Assembly (NCBI RefSeq): GCF_003123725.1 | Contig: NZ_QETA01000005.1 | Location: 207,486-271,485 of the forward strand | Direction of reading: 5' to 3' | DNA from: Corticimicrobacter populi | GTDB taxonomy: Bacteria > Pseudomonadota > Gammaproteobacteria > Burkholderiales > Burkholderiaceae_B | DNA: 64,000 bases | Shown here: in pieces, positions 63,872 to 64,000 of the stretch | How positions within the stretch are numbered: the stretch's first letter is position 1 | Layout: each line of letters opens with the position of its first letter | Translations under genes and position numbers: made by a program | The notes under the pieces: generated by a model | Database searches by the model: none | What the model was told of the DNA's origin: nothing | Seen by the model: the letters and a program-made list of their open reading frames with translations, nothing else

Positions 63872-64000
63872 CTCGCTCCTTCGCAGTTCAGACGAACCAG
63901 ACCTTGAGGCAAACGCCCAGGTGGTAGTTGGGGATGTGAAGGGATTTGGCAGGTTTGTTTTGAGGTTTGAAATAAATATGCCGGATGCGGTACCTGAAGA
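63872..64000 (+). other. transcribed leader at right edge, possible start of a gene
   Basis: These 129 bases follow the strong promoter and contain no complete gene. An ATG at 63978, with GAGG 12 bases upstream, opens a frame (MPDAVPE...) that runs off the edge, but seven codons are too few to identify. The alternative is a stable RNA or rRNA leader; no known RNA motif was recognised. Confidence 0.35.

Overview
The window looks like chromosomal DNA from a GC-rich betaproteobacterium, most probably Burkholderiales and close to the Alcaligenaceae. This is an inference from the protein families, from a 6S RNA gene directly downstream of zapA, and from the long run tolQ-tolR-tolA-tolB-pal-cpoB ... 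aroQ-accB-accC-prmA ... mpl-rnb-tonB-aroE-mtgA. There are no insertion sequences, phage genes, CRISPR arrays or rRNA genes. Most of the window is housekeeping sequence; the accessory part is the first 15 kb.

Region 1 (1-14.3 kb, all minus strand, read right to left) starts with rpoN (sigma-54). It is followed 11 bp later by an outer-membrane two-partner-secretion transporter (TpsB/FhaC type), then a glycine- and asparagine-rich repeat lipoprotein, then a Flp pilin and a Tad pilus locus: tadV, two TadE-like pseudopilins, rcpC/cpaB, rcpA/cpaC, tadZ/cpaE, tadA, tadB, tadC and the start of tadD. Many Tad genes overlap by 1-4 bases. The TpsB has no recognisable large exoprotein partner; the neighbouring repeat lipoprotein is the only candidate in sight.

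Region 2 (14.4-22 kb) holds bfd-bfr (iron storage), tRNA-Arg(CCG) with its terminator, a small lipoprotein, a PepSY protein with a PhoP/PhoQ-like two-component system, a TauE-type permease divergent from a LysR regulator, gshA, and a stand-alone LuxR-type helix-turn-helix protein.

Region 3 (22-31.9 kb) begins with a SAM-II-like riboswitch in front of metX-metW-ampG, three genes joined by overlapping start and stop codons. On the other strand lie a tandem universal stress protein, a P-type cation ATPase, NADP glutamate dehydrogenase preceded by three tandem NtrC-like dyads, and exonuclease III. The ATPase, gdhA and xthA all appear to start with TTG.

Region 4 (31.9-40.8 kb) has catalase, a lemA-TPM pair, an AzgA-type purine permease, pgi, mtgA, aroE and a TonB-like protein. 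Region 5 (40.8-59.8 kb, all minus) is a dense run for RNA turnover (RNB-family ribonuclease), murein recycling (mpl), a PfkB kinase, prmA, fatty-acid biosynthesis (accBC), aroQ, a small ABC importer coupled to a thioredoxin-like protein, the complete Tol-Pal envelope system and proS. Region 6 (59.9-64 kb) has rppH, a coiled-coil protein with zapA, 6S RNA, a SIMPL-domain protein, lgt, msrA and a strong promoter pointing out of the right edge.

Themes that run through the window are envelope building and surface display (Tad, TpsB, Tol-Pal, MtgA, Lgt, AmpG, Mpl), sulfur amino-acid and thiol metabolism (metXW, gshA, msrA, TauE) and nitrogen control (rpoN, gdhA with NtrC-like sites).
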